Part shown: positions 9,098 to 17,989 of the stretch, in pieces
Numbering within the stretch: position 1 is the first letter of the stretch
Layout: each line of letters begins with the position of its first letter
NCBI RefSeq assembly: GCF_014698965.1
Contig: NZ_JACXAE010000048.1
Span: forward strand, 83,827 to 147,826
DNA: 64,000 nt
DNA from: Iningainema tapete BLCC-T55
Lineage (GTDB): Bacteria; Cyanobacteriota; Cyanobacteriia; Cyanobacteriales; Nostocaceae
Direction of reading: 5' to 3'
The notes under the pieces: generated by a model
What the model saw: only the letters and a program-made list of their open reading frames with translations
Database searches by the model: none
What the model was told of the DNA's origin: nothing
Made by a program: the position numbers and the translations under genes

Positions 9098-10054
9098 ATG
9101 AATAAAGCAGGTGCTAATGACTGGAAAACTCCACTTGGTTACTATGAAATGTCAATAGAAGAACTAAGACGTACACGCGAAGAGTTACAGGAAGAATTAG
9201 CAAATTTTAAAGCTACTTACAAACCAAGTATAGAAACGAGTCTCTACAGTTTTCAAACAGAAATACAGACATTGAAATCTGAGCTTAAAATTACACAAGA
9301 ACGGCTGGCAACTACTGAAAAAAGTGTAAAAGAAGCAAGAGACAGGTTAGCTGATGCAGAGACGGCGGCTCATGCTACTCAAATAGAACTACAAGCTATG
9401 AAAGAAATTATGACTAATGAACAAACCACAAACTCTCAAATTCTTGAAGGGATAGCACAATTAAAGGAACAATTATCTCAATTGCCGCAGATTCAACAAA
9501 AGCCAACCACTGATGAAAATAATTTGCAAAGACAAATCCTACACTCTTTGTCAAATTTGCAGTTACAGTTTTCTAAATTAGAAGCAAAATTGACCATTGT
9601 TTCCCCATCTTCGGGTTTTGACTACTCGAAATTGCAAGAACTGTTAGCAGAAAACAAGTGGAATGAAGCTGACATAGAAACCTATGCTTGTATGCTCAGG
9701 GTATGTGAGCGAGAAGAAGAACGCTGGTTAGACGATAAAGACATTAAACGGTTTTCTCGTCAAGACCTTCGTATTATTGAGAATCTTTGGATAAAATATA
9801 GTGATGGAAAATTTGGTTTCAGCGCCCAAAAGCGTACCTGGCTAGATGCTAAGGAAGACTACAAGCGTTTTGGCGATCGCGTCGGATGGTTAGAGAATCT
9901 TGTCAATAGTGAGTGGCGTAAATATGAGGATTATATCTTTAGCTTAAGCGCTCCTGAAGGACACCTTCCATCCACAGTTCGGGTACTGGGTTTGGGTTGT
10001 GGAAACGTAGGATGGCTTCAACACCGACTAAAGATTTTTTTATCACGATACTAA
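9098..10054 (+). CDS. Coiled-coil protein with C-terminal GUN4 domain
   Basis: The 318-residue product has a long coiled coil (residues about 15-175) and a C-terminal GUN4 domain (about 180-300). GUN4 hallmarks are visible: LQELLAENKWNEAD, ERWLDDKDI, LRIIENLWIKYSDGKFGFS, FGDRVGW and FSLSAPEGHLPS. GUN4 domains bind porphyrins; the stand-alone form activates Mg-chelatase in chlorophyll synthesis. Multi-domain forms such as this one are common in cyanobacteria and are thought to be haem/porphyrin sensors, though roles are mostly unproven. I prefer ATG 9098, with AGAGG at 9087-9091, over the upstream TTG. About 25 residues follow the GHLPS end of the domain (VRVLGLGCGNVGW...). Confidence 0.85.
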   Translation: MNKAGANDWKTPLGYYEMSIEELRRTREELQEELANFKATYKPSIETSLYSFQTEIQTLKSELKITQERLATTEKSVKEARDRLADAETAAHATQIELQAMKEIMTNEQTTNSQILEGIAQLKEQLSQLPQIQQKPTTDENNLQRQILHSLSNLQLQFSKLEAKLTIVSPSSGFDYSKLQELLAENKWNEADIETYACMLRVCEREEERWLDDKDIKRFSRQDLRIIENLWIKYSDGKFGFSAQKRTWLDAKEDYKRFGDRVGWLENLVNSEWRKYEDYIFSLSAPEGHLPSTVRVLGLGCGNVGWLQHRLKIFLSRY

Positions 10055-10079
10055 GTAGGTTGGCATCAATAAATTCACT

Positions 10080-10112
10080 CAGATTCCCGACTTCTTTAAG
10101 TCGGGGATCTTG
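10080..10112. repeat. Palindromic repeat (CCCGACTTCTT-AAGTCGGGGATC)
   Basis: A hairpin AGATTCCCGACTT-CTTT-AAGTCGGGGATCT lies 25 bp after the GUN4 gene and may terminate its transcript. The same family is at 32532-32562, nested in a MITE-like element, and both copies are followed by TGTTGTTTAC. Confidence 0.75.
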
Positions 10113-10314
10113 TTGTTTACCTATAGTATCTCATAAACATTTTGAGAAAAATATTATTTTCCTAATTAAATTTGTAAATTTATGATCAACTTTCGGAACT
10201 AGAAAATAGTAATTATTAACTAAGGTAAACCCAACCATAAATTAAAACATGCTGAGAGCACGTTTTAACAAATTGTGTTGTCAAAAAAAGTTGTAATTTG
10301 AGGAGAAACTACTC

Positions 10315-11619
10315 ATGCCCATAAATACTACTAGTACCAATTTAAACGAAATAGGGCTAAATATTTCTTCTCTCTCCTCACCAAATTGCTCTAATTATAA
10401 CAATGACTACAGCTTAAATTTGACTAGTCATAGTAGCTTTAACCCAATCATCAACAGTCTAGATAGTAGTAATGACTTAGTAACTGAAACTTATACTACT
10501 ACTACATCTCAAAATGATAATTTCATTTTAGGTAATAGCTACTATAATAGTCAAGGCACTTACAACCGCACTTCTGGCTATGGCTTCGTAAATGCCGCCG
10601 CCGCAGTAGCTAGAGCCGCAGGACAAAATACCTTTACTGATGTTCCCAACTTAGGCGGGAATAATTGGGGAGCCGATCAAGTAAAAGCACCAGAAGCTTG
10701 GGCACAAGGATATACCGGTAAGGGTGTCGTAGTCGCTGTTGTAGATTCAGGAGTTGACTATAATCATGAAGACTTAAATGACAACGTTTGGACGAATACT
10801 AAAGAAATTGCTGGTAACAATATAGATGATGATAGCAATGGTTATATTGACGATATTCACGGTTGGAACTTTGTTAACAATAATAATGATGCGATCGACA
10901 GAAGTAAAACTGGTCATGGCACTCACGTCGCTGGTACAATTGCTGGAGAAAACAATGACATAGGTGTTACTGGCATTGCTTATGATGCTCAAATTATGCC
11001 AGTCAAAGTTTTAGACGATCAAGGTACAGGCACCTATAGTTCCATCGCTAAAGGTATTACTTATGCTGCAGATAATGGCGCAAATGTGATTAACCTTAGC
11101 CTGGGTGGTTCTTATCCCAACGCTGCTTTAGAGGCAGCAATTGAATATGCTAGTAGCAAAGGTGCGATTGTTGTGATGGCAGCTGGCAATAATAGTGGCG
11201 CAGCACCAATCTATCCTGCTCGTTATGCCAACAATCATGGACTTGCAGTTGGTGCAGTCGATCAAGATGGGAATATGGCTAAGTTCTCTAACCAAGCAGG
11301 ATCTAATCCACTTCCTTATGTTACCGCCCCTGGTGTAAATATCTATTCCACAATTCCAGGGAATAAGTATACTTCCTACAATGGCACATCAATGGCAGCT
11401 CCTCACGTTAGTGGTGTAGTTGCTCTGATGCTCAGCGCTAACAATAACCTAACTGATGCCCAAGTACGTCAGATTGTCACAGAAACCGCCGGAGATGGTA
11501 CACAAATGGCAAGCTATAGTTATACAACAGAACAAAACAGTATGTTTGTAGGTTCAAATTTATACTCTCAATCCTGGAGCAATGAAGATGATTACTACAA
11601 CATTAGTCAACGAATCTAA
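10315..11619 (+). CDS. S8 family (subtilisin-like) serine peptidase
   Basis: A 434-residue subtilase. The catalytic triad is clear: Asp in VAVVDSGVDYNHEDL (near residue 146), His in GHGTHVAGTIAGE (near 203) and Ser in YNGTSMAAPHVSG (near 360). The first 110 residues are Ser/Asn/Thr-rich with no classical signal peptide. The segment GYGFVNAAAAVARAAGQ just before the catalytic domain resembles a subtilase C-terminal helix copied to the front, which is unusual. A low-complexity tail follows the domain. GGAG lies 8 bp upstream of the ATG. Secretion, if any, would need a non-Sec route such as type I export. Confidence 0.9.
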   Translation: MPINTTSTNLNEIGLNISSLSSPNCSNYNNDYSLNLTSHSSFNPIINSLDSSNDLVTETYTTTTSQNDNFILGNSYYNSQGTYNRTSGYGFVNAAAAVARAAGQNTFTDVPNLGGNNWGADQVKAPEAWAQGYTGKGVVVAVVDSGVDYNHEDLNDNVWTNTKEIAGNNIDDDSNGYIDDIHGWNFVNNNNDAIDRSKTGHGTHVAGTIAGENNDIGVTGIAYDAQIMPVKVLDDQGTGTYSSIAKGITYAADNGANVINLSLGGSYPNAALEAAIEYASSKGAIVVMAAGNNSGAAPIYPARYANNHGLAVGAVDQDGNMAKFSNQAGSNPLPYVTAPGVNIYSTIPGNKYTSYNGTSMAAPHVSGVVALMLSANNNLTDAQVRQIVTETAGDGTQMASYSYTTEQNSMFVGSNLYSQSWSNEDDYYNISQRI

Positions 11620-11679
11620 ACAGAAAGCCGAAAGTGCTTTTATTTGGCAGCTTTCAAAGTTTAATTTAAACACGGTATC

Positions 11680-12075
11680 TTAATTCTTTTTGTCCCGTAG
11701 TCTCCATCCAATCCAATTTTCCAAGATTTGTTCGTATATTTGTTGAATTTCTTCTAGTTCTTTTCTATTTAAGTGGTAACGATAACTAGTATGTCCACCT
11801 AGTTCAACAATGGTTTCGTAACTGCCCTTTTTACTACGAGTAAAAAATTCTCCATGTTGAGTTACCGACAAAGACTCAATCAGCAGAAAGCTCATGTGCG
11901 AAAATACCGAAGGCAACTCTATTAAACCAGATTGCTGCTCACCAATGTGAAGATTTCTTTGCTCTTGCAGTCTGACAACGGACGGCGTATCTCCTATCTT
12001 CAACTGGATTTTAATCCCATCAGAACCACTGAAAAACTCAGGAAATTGTGAACGTGAGAAGGTTGTCATATCCAT
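11680..12075 (-). CDS. Hypothetical protein
   Basis: A 131-residue protein that I do not recognise. It is predicted mostly beta in the first two thirds (IKIQLKIGDTPSVVRL, MSFLLIESLSVTQHGEFF) and ends in a basic helix (LNRKELEEIQQIYEQILENWIGWRLRDKK). There is no signal peptide or membrane segment. It converges on the subtilase gene with a 60-bp gap. The ATG at 12075 follows a long AT-rich region. Confidence 0.55.
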   Translation of the reverse strand: MDMTTFSRSQFPEFFSGSDGIKIQLKIGDTPSVVRLQEQRNLHIGEQQSGLIELPSVFSHMSFLLIESLSVTQHGEFFTRSKKGSYETIVELGGHTSYRYHLNRKELEEIQQIYEQILENWIGWRLRDKKN

Positions 12076-12713
12076 TGCTCCGTTTTTATTGACCGTTAAT
12101 CACGACTGCAATTACTCAACAAAGGTGACACAAAGCTGCAAACTACAAATTTTTCTTGGAAACACGATTATTACTACTTACCTCACATATAGATAACTTA
12201 CCTCTAATATAGATATATTTTTGAGGAAGTGCAAGCAAAAGTTTTAATTTTTTCTAAGATTTTGTAAAGTATTTTAGCTTTTGTAGACATTACTATCTCA
12301 CATTGCTAGAATTAAGTTGTCATGTTTTATACAAAAAATATTGGGAGAGATTAATTAAGTAAAAAGACAATAATTGAGCTTTTTGGTCAATCTACATCAT
12401 TTCTTCCAACAGATTCACTTAGAAAAACTTAAATACCTTTTTTATCAGTCATATTCAGTAAATTTGTGGCTTCAGCGATATTCTCGCGGTAAATTAAGCT
12501 GAAGCAAAGATTTTGTGCGTGTAGTCTATTGCCTTACTTAGTTCGAGCGTCAAATATGCTTTCTCACGTGTGTGTGTCAGTAAAATCAATGGAAAAATAA
12601 AAAAGTTCACAAGACAGTTAACCATGTGAGCGCGGGATACGGTTTTCTTGGCTATTCAGCCGTGCTATAAAGAAATGTCTCACATACTAATATGTTATGT
12701 GGAGCAAGGTGAA
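12076..12713. other. Long AT-rich intergenic region
   Basis: About 640 bp without a supported gene, between the divergent 131-residue ORF and the STAND gene. It holds a tandem 20-bp direct repeat at 12176-12215 and otherwise only AT-rich sequence with several TATAAT-like hexamers. Promoters for both flanking genes must be here. Confidence 0.45.
12176..12215. repeat. Tandem 20-bp direct repeat, operator-like
   Basis: ACTTACCTCACATATAGATA is followed immediately by ACTTACCTCTAATATAGATA (18 of 20 identical). A pair of exact-length iterons about 100 bp upstream of the 12075 start could be a regulator binding site; this is inference. Confidence 0.5.
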
Positions 12714-15700
12714 ATGGATAACGCTGCTAATATGTCTCAACTTCCAGAAAGTTTCATCACAGAAGTAGCAGCCAAGAATGGTGTTACTACAACAGAGCTA
12801 GATGCTTTGCTGCTGGCATTACAAGACTACTCAGGTATCGAGATATCCGCTAAGTTAGAAATTTCCCAAGCAGCGGTGAGAAAAAGACTAGGAGAAAGCT
12901 ACCGTAAATTTGGCATAGAAGGTAGTAGTAATAAAAAACTTACTAACCTCAAGCAAAGGCTAATAGCGCAATATCAAGCAGGTACAGCAATTAGCAAAAC
13001 GCTACATGAAGATTGGGGAGAAGCAGTTGATGTGGAAGGTTTTTCGGGTAGAGAAAAAGAGATTTCGGAGTTAGAACAGTGGATAGTGGGCGATAGTTCT
13101 GTTCGCTGTCGGTTGGTAACAGTGTTAGGCATTGGCGGTATTGGCAAATCAGTACTGGCAGCACGGGTTGCCAAAAAACTACAAACACATTTTCATTATC
13201 TAATTTGGCGATCGCTCAGTAATGCTCCTCCAATCAGCACTCTACTCACACAGTTACTACAATTCTTACCTAAAGATGCTGAACCTGAATTGCCAGACAA
13301 CGATAACAGCAAAATACTTCGACTGATGGAAGTGTTGAGAAAACACCGTTGTTTGATCATTTTAGACAAGGTAGAAACAGTACTGCGTAGTGGAGAAGGC
13401 AAACCTTACGAAAGAGCCGGAGAGTATCAACCAGGATATGAGAATTACGGCTATTTATTTAAAAAAGTAGCAGAAGCGGCACACCAAAGTTGTCTAATGC
13501 TAGCTAGCCGAGAAAAGCCCAAGCAAGTAGCATTGCTAGAAGGGAAAAACCTGCCAGTAAAGGTATTACATCTGCGGGGACTAAATCTAGAAGAAGCTAG
13601 AATAATGCTGCAAGATAAAGGATTTTCTTGTTCAGATGCTCAACTGTGTGAACTAGTAGAACGATATTCGGGCAACCCCTTAGCTTTAAAGATTGTCGCT
13701 ACCACAATTTACGACTTATTTGGCAATAATGTTGGTGAATTTTTAAACCAAATTCAGCAAGAGACAGCAGTCTACGGCGAAATTAGGACTCTTATAGAGC
13801 AGCAGTTTAATCGCTTGTCAGAGTTAGAAAAACAACTAATGTACTGGTTAGCAATTCATCGCGATTATGTTTCTCTCAAAGAACTTAAAGATAATTTAAT
13901 CACCCCAGAAAGAGCAACCACGGTATTGGAAGCTGTGGAGTCTCTATTACGGCGAAGTCTGATTGAAAAAGAAGCAGATTCCAGTAGGTTTCGGTCTTCA
14001 TCGGTGGTGATAGAGTATGTCACAGAGAAATTTGTTGAACAGGCTTATCAAGAAATTTACCTTGGAACAACCTTGGAATTTGTGAATACATATCCTTTGA
14101 TGAAGGCGCGATCGCTTGATTACATCCGCAAATCACAAGAGCGATTAATTCTCGAACCAGTTAAGAATAAGCTACTTAGTGTTTTTGGTAAAGAACTAGA
14201 ATCCAAGCTACGCAGAATGCTTGCCAATTTACAACAACAGCCCTTACTTAAAAAAGGATATGCTGCTGGTAACTTAATTAATTTACTGCGTCAACTGCAA
14301 ATTAGTCAATCACAAATAGATTTGAGTGGACGGGATTTTTCTCACCTAACTATTCGTCAAGCCTATCTCAAAGATGTCAATTTACAAAAAACTAGCTTAA
14401 ATTTCGCCGACTTGACTGGCTCTGTATTTACTGAAACTATGTCAAGTTTAGTCACGGTTGAATTTAGTCCAGATGGCTTTTTATTTGCTACAGGTGTAAT
14501 TAATGGAGAAATTCGTCTGTGGCGAACTTCAGATTCTCAACAACTGCGCGTATATAAAGGTCATAGTGTATGGGTTTGGACAATTGCTTTTAGTCCAGAT
14601 AGCCAACTTCTTGCAAGTGGCAGTGCAGATTACACAATCAAAATTTGGAATTTATCTACAGGAGAATGTCTCAATACACTTAAAGAACATACAGGTAAAG
14701 TATACTGCGTTGCTTTTAGCCCAGACGGTTCTATTTTGGCAAGTGCTAGTGAAGATCAAACCATTAAACTTTGGGATGTGAACACGGGAAATTGCTTAAC
14801 CACCCTTTATGGTCATAACGATCAGGTTTTTTCCGTTATTTTTAGTTCACAGTCCCTCTTAGCTAGTAGTAGCGCCGACGGCACAATTAAGCTATGGGAT
14901 ATTAACACCTGTGTTTACTGGAAAACTTTAAAGGGGCATAATGGTGAAGTTTATTCTGTTGGTTTTAGTCCCAATGGACAAATACTAGCTAGTAGCAGTG
15001 AAGATACAACTGTTAAACTGTGGGATATTTCTACCGGAAATTGCAGGAAAACACTTGTTGGACATAGTAAAAAAGTTTACGAGGTAATTTTTAATCCCAA
15101 TGGAAAAATCCTTGCTAGTTGCAGTGAAGACCGGACAATTAAGTTATGGAACATGGACACAAGTGAATGTCTACTCACTTTAACAGGGCATAATAGTCAG
15201 GTGTGGGCGATCGCCTTCAGTCCGGATGGACGCACATTACTTAGTAGCAGTGACGACCAAACAGCAAGACTTTGGGACGTGGCAACAGGCAATCCGCTCA
15301 ATGTATTACAAGGTTATACTCGTTGTGTCTACTCAGTAGCCTTTAGTCAAGACAGACAACTTCTTGCCAGTGGTAGTGATGACGAAACAATCAGACTTTG
15401 GGATTGGCGTACTTGTGTTTGCTACACAATAGGAGAAAATCTTGGACGTATTCGTTCTGTAGCTTTTAGTCCTGATGGTAAAATTCTCGCTAGTGGCGGT
15501 GCTGACAACACCATCAAACTCTGGGATATTCGAGATATTAGCTTCACCAAATGCAAAACGACATTAACAGGACATACAAACTGGGTGTGGACAGTAGTTT
15601 TTAGTCCTGATGGGCAAACCCTTGCAAGTTGTAGCGAAGATCGGACTATTCGAGTATGGGATATTCATACAGGAGAATGCCTTAAAGTTCTAGTAGGACA

Positions 15701-16334
15701 TAGCCACTGGGTTTGTTCTGTAGCTTTTAGTCCTCAAGGCAATATGCTTGCTAGTGGTGGAGCTGATAGTACAGTCAAGCTTTGGAATATTCAGACAGAG
15801 AAATGTATTCAAACTTTTGTAGACCACAAAAACTTAGTTTGGTCAGTAGCATTTAGTACTGATGGAAAAATTCTCGCCAGTGGTAGCGAAGACCAAACCG
15901 TTAAACTACGGAATCTTAGCACAGGTGAATCTCAAAATTTAGAGGGGCATAGTCAACAAGTATACTCAGTAGCATTTAGTCCTGATGGACAAACTCTTGC
16001 CACTGGTAGTGGCGATGCTACCGTTAAGCTGTGGAAAGTTAGTACAGGTGAGTTTTTAGACTCTCTCACACGGGGACACACAGGGGCAATTCGTTCCGTG
16101 GCGTTTAGTGCTGATGGTAAGCTACTTGCTAGTGGTAGTGAAGATGAAAATATTCAGCTTTGGGATGTACAAAAGTGTACTAGATGGCGTCAACTTCATT
16201 CTGATCGACTTTACGAAGGTATGGAAATTACTGGCGTTACTGGTTTAACCGATGCCGAGAAAGCTTCTTTAAAGGCATTGGGTGCAGTTGAACGAGGTGA
16301 GCGCTCGCCCAAGGGACAATTGACTCCAAGCTGA
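12714..16334 (+). CDS. STAND protein: HTH, NB-ARC ATPase, pentapeptide, 14 WD40 repeats
   Basis: About 1206 residues. Order: an N-terminal HTH-like region (residues about 25-85, with ISAKLEISQAAVRKRLGESY), an NB-ARC/STAND ATPase (P-loop VLGIGGIGKS near 137-146, Walker B-like CLIILDKVETV near 220), a winged-helix stretch, a short pentapeptide-like segment (DFSHLTIRQAYLKDVNLQ), then 14 WD40 repeats from about residue 580 to 1155, enough for two seven-bladed propellers. STAND proteins sense a ligand through the repeats and oligomerise with ATP. I prefer ATG 12714 because GGAG lies at 12701-12704; the TTG at 12648 and ATG at 12675 are alternatives. A Kir-like channel gene follows after 91 bp on the same strand. 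Cell-death, defence or regulatory roles are all possible. Confidence 0.85.
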   Translation: MDNAANMSQLPESFITEVAAKNGVTTTELDALLLALQDYSGIEISAKLEISQAAVRKRLGESYRKFGIEGSSNKKLTNLKQRLIAQYQAGTAISKTLHEDWGEAVDVEGFSGREKEISELEQWIVGDSSVRCRLVTVLGIGGIGKSVLAARVAKKLQTHFHYLIWRSLSNAPPISTLLTQLLQFLPKDAEPELPDNDNSKILRLMEVLRKHRCLIILDKVETVLRSGEGKPYERAGEYQPGYENYGYLFKKVAEAAHQSCLMLASREKPKQVALLEGKNLPVKVLHLRGLNLEEARIMLQDKGFSCSDAQLCELVERYSGNPLALKIVATTIYDLFGNNVGEFLNQIQQETAVYGEIRTLIEQQFNRLSELEKQLMYWLAIHRDYVSLKELKDNLITPERATTVLEAVESLLRRSLIEKEADSSRFRSSSVVIEYVTEKFVEQAYQEIYLGTTLEFVNTYPLMKARSLDYIRKSQERLILEPVKNKLLSVFGKELESKLRRMLANLQQQPLLKKGYAAGNLINLLRQLQISQSQIDLSGRDFSHLTIRQAYLKDVNLQKTSLNFADLTGSVFTETMSSLVTVEFSPDGFLFATGVINGEIRLWRTSDSQQLRVYKGHSVWVWTIAFSPDSQLLASGSADYTIKIWNLSTGECLNTLKEHTGKVYCVAFSPDGSILASASEDQTIKLWDVNTGNCLTTLYGHNDQVFSVIFSSQSLLASSSADGTIKLWDINTCVYWKTLKGHNGEVYSVGFSPNGQILASSSEDTTVKLWDISTGNCRKTLVGHSKKVYEVIFNPNGKILASCSEDRTIKLWNMDTSECLLTLTGHNSQVWAIAFSPDGRTLLSSSDDQTARLWDVATGNPLNVLQGYTRCVYSVAFSQDRQLLASGSDDETIRLWDWRTCVCYTIGENLGRIRSVAFSPDGKILASGGADNTIKLWDIRDISFTKCKTTLTGHTNWVWTVVFSPDGQTLASCSEDRTIRVWDIHTGECLKVLVGHSHWVCSVAFSPQGNMLASGGADSTVKLWNIQTEKCIQTFVDHKNLVWSVAFSTDGKILASGSEDQTVKLRNLSTGESQNLEGHSQQVYSVAFSPDGQTLATGSGDATVKLWKVSTGEFLDSLTRGHTGAIRSVAFSADGKLLASGSEDENIQLWDVQKCTRWRQLHSDRLYEGMEITGVTGLTDAEKASLKALGAVERGERSPKGQLTPS

Positions 16335-16425
16335 TTACACATGAGAGAAAATTTTATCAGTCTCTAATCACATAATTAAGATAAATTGCTTATTCTGGGT
16401 TACTTCTACCATAACTTTACATTTA

Positions 16426-17319
16426 ATGAAAAGAATCCGTCGTAAAGCTCCACCGCCACCCCTGATTATGAACCGGGATGGAGGCTTCAACGTAGTCAGA
16501 AAAGGTACACCAAAATTCCACTGGGGTGACTTGTACCATTTGCTACTCACTCTTTCCTGGCCCAAGTTCTTGGCACTCGTATGTTCAGGGTACTTCATTA
16601 CTAATGCCCTATTTGCCCTAGCATACATCGCAGCAGGCGATGGCATTGCCAACGCACGCCCAGGTAACTTCCTTGATGCCTTTTTTTTCAGTGTTCAAAC
16701 TATGGCAACTATTGGCTACGGAGCAATGTATCCCAAAACAGCTTATGCCAATGCCCTAGTCACAGCCGAAGCACTGTTAGGACTTTTGGGAGTAGCGATG
16801 GCGACTGGACTCATGTTTGCCCGATTTTCCATTCCCAGAGCGCGAGTACTGTTTAGTCGTGTGGCAGTAATTACTCCTTATAATGGAATGCCAACATTAA
16901 TGTTTCGGGTAGGTAACGAGCGGGAAAACTGGATTTTAGAAGCACAACTCAATGTTACTTTGGTGCGTAGCGAAATTACTCTAGAAAAAGAGGCAATGCG
17001 GCGCTTTTTCGACTTACAACTAGTGCGCAAACACTCACCACTTTTCGCTCTCACTTGGACAGTAATGCATACGATTGACGAGAGTAGTCCACTTTATGGC
17101 TTGACACCAGAAATGATGCTTGAAGATAACATGGAAATAGTGGTGACTTTTACTGGTTTGGATGAAACAGTTTCCCAAACTATCCATGCTCGTCATTCGT
17201 ATATCTCAGAAGAAATTTTCCTCAATATGCGATTTGTAGATATCTTATCAAGAACAAAAGACGGTAGACGCTGTATCGACTTCTCCCGCTTTCATGATAT
17301 TATGCCATTGGATAATTAA
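16426..17319 (+). CDS. Inward-rectifier-type potassium channel (KirBac-like)
   Basis: A 297-residue channel subunit. Residues about 40-70 form the first transmembrane helix (FLALVCSGYFITNALFALAY). The pore helix and selectivity filter are MATIGYGAMYP near 98-108. The second helix (ALVTAEALLGLLGVAMATGL) follows, then a cytoplasmic immunoglobulin-like Kir domain of about 170 residues (PTLMFRVGNERENWILEAQLNV). The filter TIGYG predicts K+ selectivity. The basic N-terminus (KRIRRKAPPPP) before HWGDLYH is the slide-helix region typical of KirBac. The stop overlaps the convergent DUF3368 remnant by 4 bp. Proximity to the STAND gene may be functional or chance. Confidence 0.92.
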   Translation: MKRIRRKAPPPPLIMNRDGGFNVVRKGTPKFHWGDLYHLLLTLSWPKFLALVCSGYFITNALFALAYIAAGDGIANARPGNFLDAFFFSVQTMATIGYGAMYPKTAYANALVTAEALLGLLGVAMATGLMFARFSIPRARVLFSRVAVITPYNGMPTLMFRVGNERENWILEAQLNVTLVRSEITLEKEAMRRFFDLQLVRKHSPLFALTWTVMHTIDESSPLYGLTPEMMLEDNMEIVVTFTGLDETVSQTIHARHSYISEEIFLNMRFVDILSRTKDGRRCIDFSRFHDIMPLDN

Positions 17320-17584
17320 ATTTCTCCAACATCCCGTAGCACTGCATCAATGAGGCTAGGTCGAATATAAATTCCATTGGTGTATAACTGCTCAATATAT
17401 ACTTTAATCTCAACAATCAAGCCTGCTTTTTTTGCCTTACGCAAAATGCCAAGAGTACCTATCCGGCGAATTCCTAAGCGTTCTGCAACCCGTCGTGCTT
17501 GAGCATCATCCAAAGTTCCAGTTGCGCGATAATTGACAAGGAGATGAGGGGGCTGCTATCGGCAATAATGACAGAGTTAATCAT
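17316..17584 (-). pseudogene. DUF3368 (PIN-like) toxin remnant with internal deletion
   Basis: An ATG at 17584, overlapping the UPF0175 stop, starts the canonical DUF3368 N-terminus INSVIIADSSPLISLSIIAQLEL. Within about 25 codons the frame breaks and a second frame picks up the family's C-terminal part (GTLDDAQARRVAERLGIRRIGTLG, AKKAGLIVE). A full-length protein is about 160 residues, while only about 90 codons remain, so roughly 70 central residues and the reading frame are lost. The PIN-fold acidic centre is therefore incomplete and the toxin should be inactive. The C-terminal 65 codons alone form an ORF from a TTG at 17513. Confidence 0.8.
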
Positions 17585-17828
17585 CACGCAATTCGTCGGC
17601 AATTTGGTCATCATCTAGGTTGATAACCGGGATTTGTAAACGCCCTAGTTCGTACATGAATTGGGGTTTGTTCATACTGCAAAAAGCGGCGGCTTTACCA
17701 AGCGATAGTCGGCGTAGCTCAAATAGTTTGACTGCAAGCAAAAATTTGAGTTCTACTTCTAATGCTTGGGGTGATTTGCCGGAGGTAATAAGTAAGTCAT
17801 CGGGATAATGAAGGGATAGGATGTGCAT
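17577..17828 (-). CDS. UPF0175 family antitoxin
   Basis: An 83-residue protein with the UPF0175 pattern: an N-terminal strand region (LHYPDDLLITSGKSPQALEVELKFLLAVKLFELRRLSLGKAA in outline), an HTH-like stretch (LSLGKAAAFCSMNKPQFMYEL) and a terminal YELGRLQIPVINLDDDQIADEL. UPF0175 genes are typically the antitoxin directly upstream of a DUF3368 toxin, as here. Its ATG at 17828 begins exactly where a NACHT gene fragment ends, so the module appears to have landed in, or been fused by deletion to, that gene. Its own promoter is not obvious. Confidence 0.8.
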   Translation of the reverse strand: MHILSLHYPDDLLITSGKSPQALEVELKFLLAVKLFELRRLSLGKAAAFCSMNKPQFMYELGRLQIPVINLDDDQIADELRDD

Positions 17829-17989
17829 GGTTCGCCTACAATAGTGAAGTAACCCCGGTTATAGCGGTGGAGAAAGTCGGTGATGGCGGCGAAGACAAAT
17901 TCACGACCAACAAAATTATCGCTCTTTTCTCGAATGACTTGCTGAAACTCTGTTAGGTTTTGAGTAGGAGATCGTGGTGGGGTGTTCAT
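17829..17989 (-). pseudogene. 5' fragment of a second NACHT/STAND ATPase gene
   Basis: The ATG at 17989 overlaps the WD40 gene's stop (ATGA) and reads MNTPPRSPTQ..., then NFVGREFVFAAITDFLH and GYFTIVGEP. The last residues are the beginning of the Walker A motif (GEPGxGKS). Homology stops there, and UPF0175 starts at the next base. The layout matches the N-terminal linker plus P-loop approach of the neighbouring ATPase (RAFCGRRFVFEAFAQFL...GYFIVVGDAGMGKS). About 53 codons remain. Confidence 0.75.
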
